This document shows positions 37,261 through 39,808 of a stretch of DNA of 39,808 nucleotides, piece by piece. This DNA is from Burkholderia lata (lineage in GTDB: Bacteria; Pseudomonadota; Gammaproteobacteria; Burkholderiales; Burkholderiaceae), in assembly GCF_902499335.1 (NCBI RefSeq), contig NZ_CABVQK010000029.1, forward strand, positions 1 to 39,808, in the 5' to 3' direction. Under the pieces are notes generated by a model. The model saw only the letters and a list, made by a program, of their open reading frames with translations, ran no database searches and was not told the origin of the DNA. A program made the translations under genes and the position numbers. Each line of letters opens with the position of its first letter. The first letter of the stretch is position 1.

Positions 37261-39336
37261 TCAAATGCGTTCAACTTCCACAAGGCAATCGTAAAACGTC
37301 GCCGAATTGCCAAGATCGGTGAGCGCCTGGCTCGTCACCTCGTTCGCGTTCCTGCCGTCCGGTGACAGCTTCTTCCACCAGATCGACAGCCCGACGACGA
37401 GCCCTGCACGTGCGCGATCGGTAATTCTCGCGAGCGCCTGCATCGATCCGCGGTCGTTGAAGATGCGTACAAGGTCGCCCTCGACGATGCCGCGCACGTC
37501 CGCGTCGGCCGGGTGGATGTCGAGATGCGGCTCGCCTTCGGTATGACGCAGGCTGTCGACGTTCACGAACGTGCTGTTCAGGAAGTGGCGAGCCGGTGGC
37601 GAAATCATCGCGAGCGGATAGCGTGCGGCGAGCTCAGGCGCGGCTTCTGCAGACTCGAACGGCGGCAGGTAGTCGGGCACGGGGTCCACGCCCATCTGCT
37701 CGAGCCGCGGGCTATAGAACTCGCACTTGCCGGACGGCGTACGGAAACCGCCATTCGCGAACGGCGCCTCCGGCAGCTTGAGCTTCAGCCAGCCATCACG
37801 CTTCAGCGTGTCCCAATCGCTGTCGAGCGCGGGATCGTCCCAGCGGAGCGCCGCACGTGCGACCTCTTCATCGCTGTGATAAAGCGCGGGCTCGTCGAGC
37901 CTCATGCTGCGCGCGATGCCGCGGAAGATCTCCGTATTCGGCCGCGCGTCTCCCACCGGGGAAATCGACGGCAGGTTCGCCATCACGTAGGTGTGGCCGT
38001 ACGATTTGTGGATGTCCAGATGCTCGAGTTGCGTGGTTGCCGGCAACACAATGTCGGCGAAATCGACGGTATCTGTCTTGAAATGCTCGAGAACGACCGT
38101 GAACAGATCGTCGCGCGCGAACCCCGCGGCGACCTTTGAAGAATCCGGCGCGACGGCCACCGGATTCGAGTTGTACACGATCACCGCTTCGACTTTCGGC
38201 CCGAAGGCTGCATCGCCCGGGTGCAACAGCGCGTCGCCGATCGCGTTCATGTTGATGATGCGCGGCAGCTTGTGCGGCCAGCCCGGCATCAAATCCGGGC
38301 GCAGCAGCGCAGCCTGGTTGACCGGTGCGGATTCCGACGACGAGAGCAACAGCCCGCCGGCGCGATCCCGCCATGCCCCCGTCAGCGCAGGCAGGCTTGC
38401 GATCGCGCGTACGGCGTTGCCGCCGCCGCGAACGCGCTGCATGCCATAGTTGAGGCGGATCGATGCCTTGCGGGTAGCGCCGTAGCGACGCGCAAGGTCG
38501 ACCAGATCCGCCGCGTCGATATCGCAGATCTGCGCGACGCGTTCCGGCGGATAGGACATCGCCCGCTCCTTGAGCGCATCGAAGCCGAGCGTATGGCTGG
38601 CGATGTAGTCGTGATCGAGCAGGTCTTCGGTAATCAGCACGTGCATCATGCCGAGTGCGAACGCGCCATCGGTGCCGGGTTTCAACGCGATATGCTGGTG
38701 GCACTTCTCCGCTGTCAGCGAACGGTACGGATCGATCGCGACCAGGCGTGCGCCTCGTCGCTTCGCTTCCTGCGCGCGCGTCCAGAAGTGCAGACTCGAC
38801 GCGATCGGGTTCGCCCCCCAGATCAGAATCAGTTCGCTTTCCTCGAAATGCTCGAGGTGCATGCCGAGACTGCCACCATAGGTGTAACGCAACCCCGCTG
38901 CACCGGCGGCCGCGCAGATCGTGCGCTCCAGCCGCGATGCGCCGAGCTTGTGGAAGAACCGCTGGGCAATACCCTCCCCTTGCACGAGCCCCATCGTCCC
39001 GGCGTAGCTGTAGGGCATGATCGCTTCGGGTGCGCGCGCCGCGATTTCACCGAGACGACGGCCGATCTCATCGAACGCCTCGTCCCAACTGATCGGTACG
39101 AAATGCCCTTCCCCTTTCGCGCCGATGCGCTTGAGCGGGACGGTGAGGCGGTCGGGGTGATGAACGCGATCGGCATATCGGCTGACTTTCGTGCACAACA
39201 CGCCTTGTGTCGGCGGATGGTCGGGATCGCCCGTGACCTTGATCGCCTTGCCGTTTTCGACAGTCACACGCATTGCGCACGTGTCCGGACAATCATGCGG
39301 GCAAACAGCCCGGGCTACCTGAATGGCGGCGTTCAT
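37261..39336 (-). CDS. Molybdopterin-dependent oxidoreductase (formate dehydrogenase/DMSO-reductase superfamily)
   Basis: A 691-residue catalytic-subunit-like protein. Its N-terminal 4Fe-4S site is C12-x3-C16-x3-C20-x27-C48 (CPHDCPDTC, then GVLCTK). The superfamily segments LILIWGANPIASSLHFW, the cofactor-binding ARLVAIDPYRSLTAE, VYNSNPVAVAPDS and DIVLPATTQLEHLDIHKSYGHTYVM, and a C-terminal molydopterin-dinucleotide-binding domain with AMISPPARHFLNS and DLVRIFNDRGSM are visible. There is no Tat signal peptide, so it is cytoplasmic, and no electron-transfer or membrane subunit lies beside it. The substrate is not determinable; the protein may be an assembly-type or stand-alone enzyme. ATG 39336 is chosen over 39366. 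Confidence 0.85.
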   Translation of the reverse strand: MNAAIQVARAVCPHDCPDTCAMRVTVENGKAIKVTGDPDHPPTQGVLCTKVSRYADRVHHPDRLTVPLKRIGAKGEGHFVPISWDEAFDEIGRRLGEIAARAPEAIMPYSYAGTMGLVQGEGIAQRFFHKLGASRLERTICAAAGAAGLRYTYGGSLGMHLEHFEESELILIWGANPIASSLHFWTRAQEAKRRGARLVAIDPYRSLTAEKCHQHIALKPGTDGAFALGMMHVLITEDLLDHDYIASHTLGFDALKERAMSYPPERVAQICDIDAADLVDLARRYGATRKASIRLNYGMQRVRGGGNAVRAIASLPALTGAWRDRAGGLLLSSSESAPVNQAALLRPDLMPGWPHKLPRIINMNAIGDALLHPGDAAFGPKVEAVIVYNSNPVAVAPDSSKVAAGFARDDLFTVVLEHFKTDTVDFADIVLPATTQLEHLDIHKSYGHTYVMANLPSISPVGDARPNTEIFRGIARSMRLDEPALYHSDEEVARAALRWDDPALDSDWDTLKRDGWLKLKLPEAPFANGGFRTPSGKCEFYSPRLEQMGVDPVPDYLPPFESAEAAPELAARYPLAMISPPARHFLNSTFVNVDSLRHTEGEPHLDIHPADADVRGIVEGDLVRIFNDRGSMQALARITDRARAGLVVGLSIWWKKLSPDGRNANEVTSQALTDLGNSATFYDCLVEVERI

Positions 39337-39491
39337 CGTTTTGAGTGCAAAGATGGGGATCCGCAAATTTTACGTGGACACGCCGAATAAAGCGTTCATT
39401 TCGAGCGGATTCTGCGTGATCTGACCGAAAAGCGATTGGGGGAAGTCGCGGAGTTTCGGCGGTCCCGTGCGTCTTCCGCAGGGGGACTTGC

Positions 39492-39584
39492 ATGGTCAAT
39501 CCGACACTCGTCGGCGACGATGGAAAGCCGGTCATGTACGGCGGTGCCAACCGATACACGAGGAAGAAGGGAGTGCAGCTTTGA
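39492..39584 (+). CDS. Small ORF, 30 residues, unknown
   Basis: An ATG at 39492 is preceded by a strong GGGGGA about 6 bases away and opens a 30-codon frame with a basic C-terminus (RYTRKKGVQL). I do not recognise it. It is the only plausible gene in 39337-39740, a 400-base interval otherwise without clear features, and could be a small gene or the relic of a longer one. Confidence 0.3.
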   Translation: MVNPTLVGDDGKPVMYGGANRYTRKKGVQL

Positions 39585-39740
39585 TCGAAGATACGATCAA
39601 TAGACCAAGGGATCGCGAATGATATCTACCGATCAGGGAACCGGGAGCTGCGATTGGTTGCACGTGGGAGGGGTGATGTGGAAACTTCGGCCAGGCCGCC
39701 CATCCCGATCCCACGCACGTTTCCTCCGCGCAAATGCAAA

Positions 39741-39767
39741 AACCCCCGCCTTTCGGGCGGGGGTTTC
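39741..39767 (-). terminator. rRNA-operon terminator
   Basis: AAACCCCCGCC (39741-39751) pairs perfectly with GGCGGGGGTTT (39757-39767), an 11-bp stem with a 5-base loop; on the minus strand it is followed by a T-run. It lies just downstream of the 5S rRNA end. Confidence 0.9.
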
Positions 39768-39778
39768 TGGCTTAGGGA

Positions 39779-39808
39779 GCCTGACGATTACCTACTTTCA
39801 CACGGGAA
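39779..39808 (-). rRNA. rrf: 5S ribosomal RNA, 3' end (partial)
   Basis: The last 30 bases read on the minus strand as TTCCCGTGTGAAAGTAGG followed by TAATCGTCAGGC, the 3' end of Burkholderia-type 5S rRNA. The rest of the gene and the upstream rRNA operon continue beyond the right edge. Recognition is from memory of the conserved 3' region; the adjoining terminator supports it. Confidence 0.85.

Overview
The window looks like chromosomal DNA of a high-GC betaproteobacterium, most likely Burkholderia (cepacia-complex type, primary chromosome). The basis is family recognition: a complete mra/dcw division and murein cluster, a secA/dciA/lpxC block, a Burkholderia-style trimeric porin, coq7, and a minus-strand 5S rRNA end matching the Burkholderia type. 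No database search was possible.

Layout. (1) 1-520: an accessory-element boundary. A possible IS21-like insertion-sequence end abuts a short AlpA/excisionase-like HTH gene. It is followed by a 3' fragment of tRNA-Pro(CGG) with its native-looking terminator, i.e. a probable attachment-site scar whose element lies mostly to the left of the window. (2) 600-7180, plus strand: CNNM/CorC-type membrane protein, then a type IV pilus assembly block (pilB-like ATPase, pilC, pilD), coaE, zapD and yacG. (3) 7239-12752, minus strand: secA, argJ, a DUF815 ATPase and a mutT-type Nudix gene. secA is divergent from dciA (13009-13485, plus). (4) 13571-32723, minus strand: the dcw cluster read from right to left as mraZ-rsmH-ftsL-ftsI-murE-murF-mraY-murD-ftsW-murG-murC-ddlB-ftsQ-ftsA-ftsZ, then a Prx5-type peroxiredoxin and lpxC. 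Eight junctions are 4-base ATGA overlaps, so most of the pathway is translationally coupled. Upstream of mraZ there is a clear -35/-10 pair with four 10-bp-spaced MraZ-type boxes starting at the -10. (5) 33110-39336: coq7 (minus), a porin (plus), fadD (minus) and a stand-alone molybdopterin oxidoreductase (minus). (6) 39741-39808: the terminator and 3' end of a minus-strand rRNA operon.

Functionally the centre is one machine. MurC/D/E/F build UDP-MurNAc-pentapeptide with D-Ala-D-Ala from DdlB, MraY and MurG make lipid I and II, FtsW/FtsI polymerise and cross-link at the septum, and FtsL/Q/A/Z plus ZapD assemble the divisome. LpxC adds the committed step of lipid A synthesis. I found no wholly new multi-gene system. 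The points most worth a second look are the tRNA/IS/excisionase boundary at the left edge, the MraZ operator architecture, the pilB-like ATPase that lacks the usual N-terminal domain, the AT-rich hairpin at the porin ribosome-binding site, and a small ORF with a strong Shine-Dalgarno near the rRNA operon.
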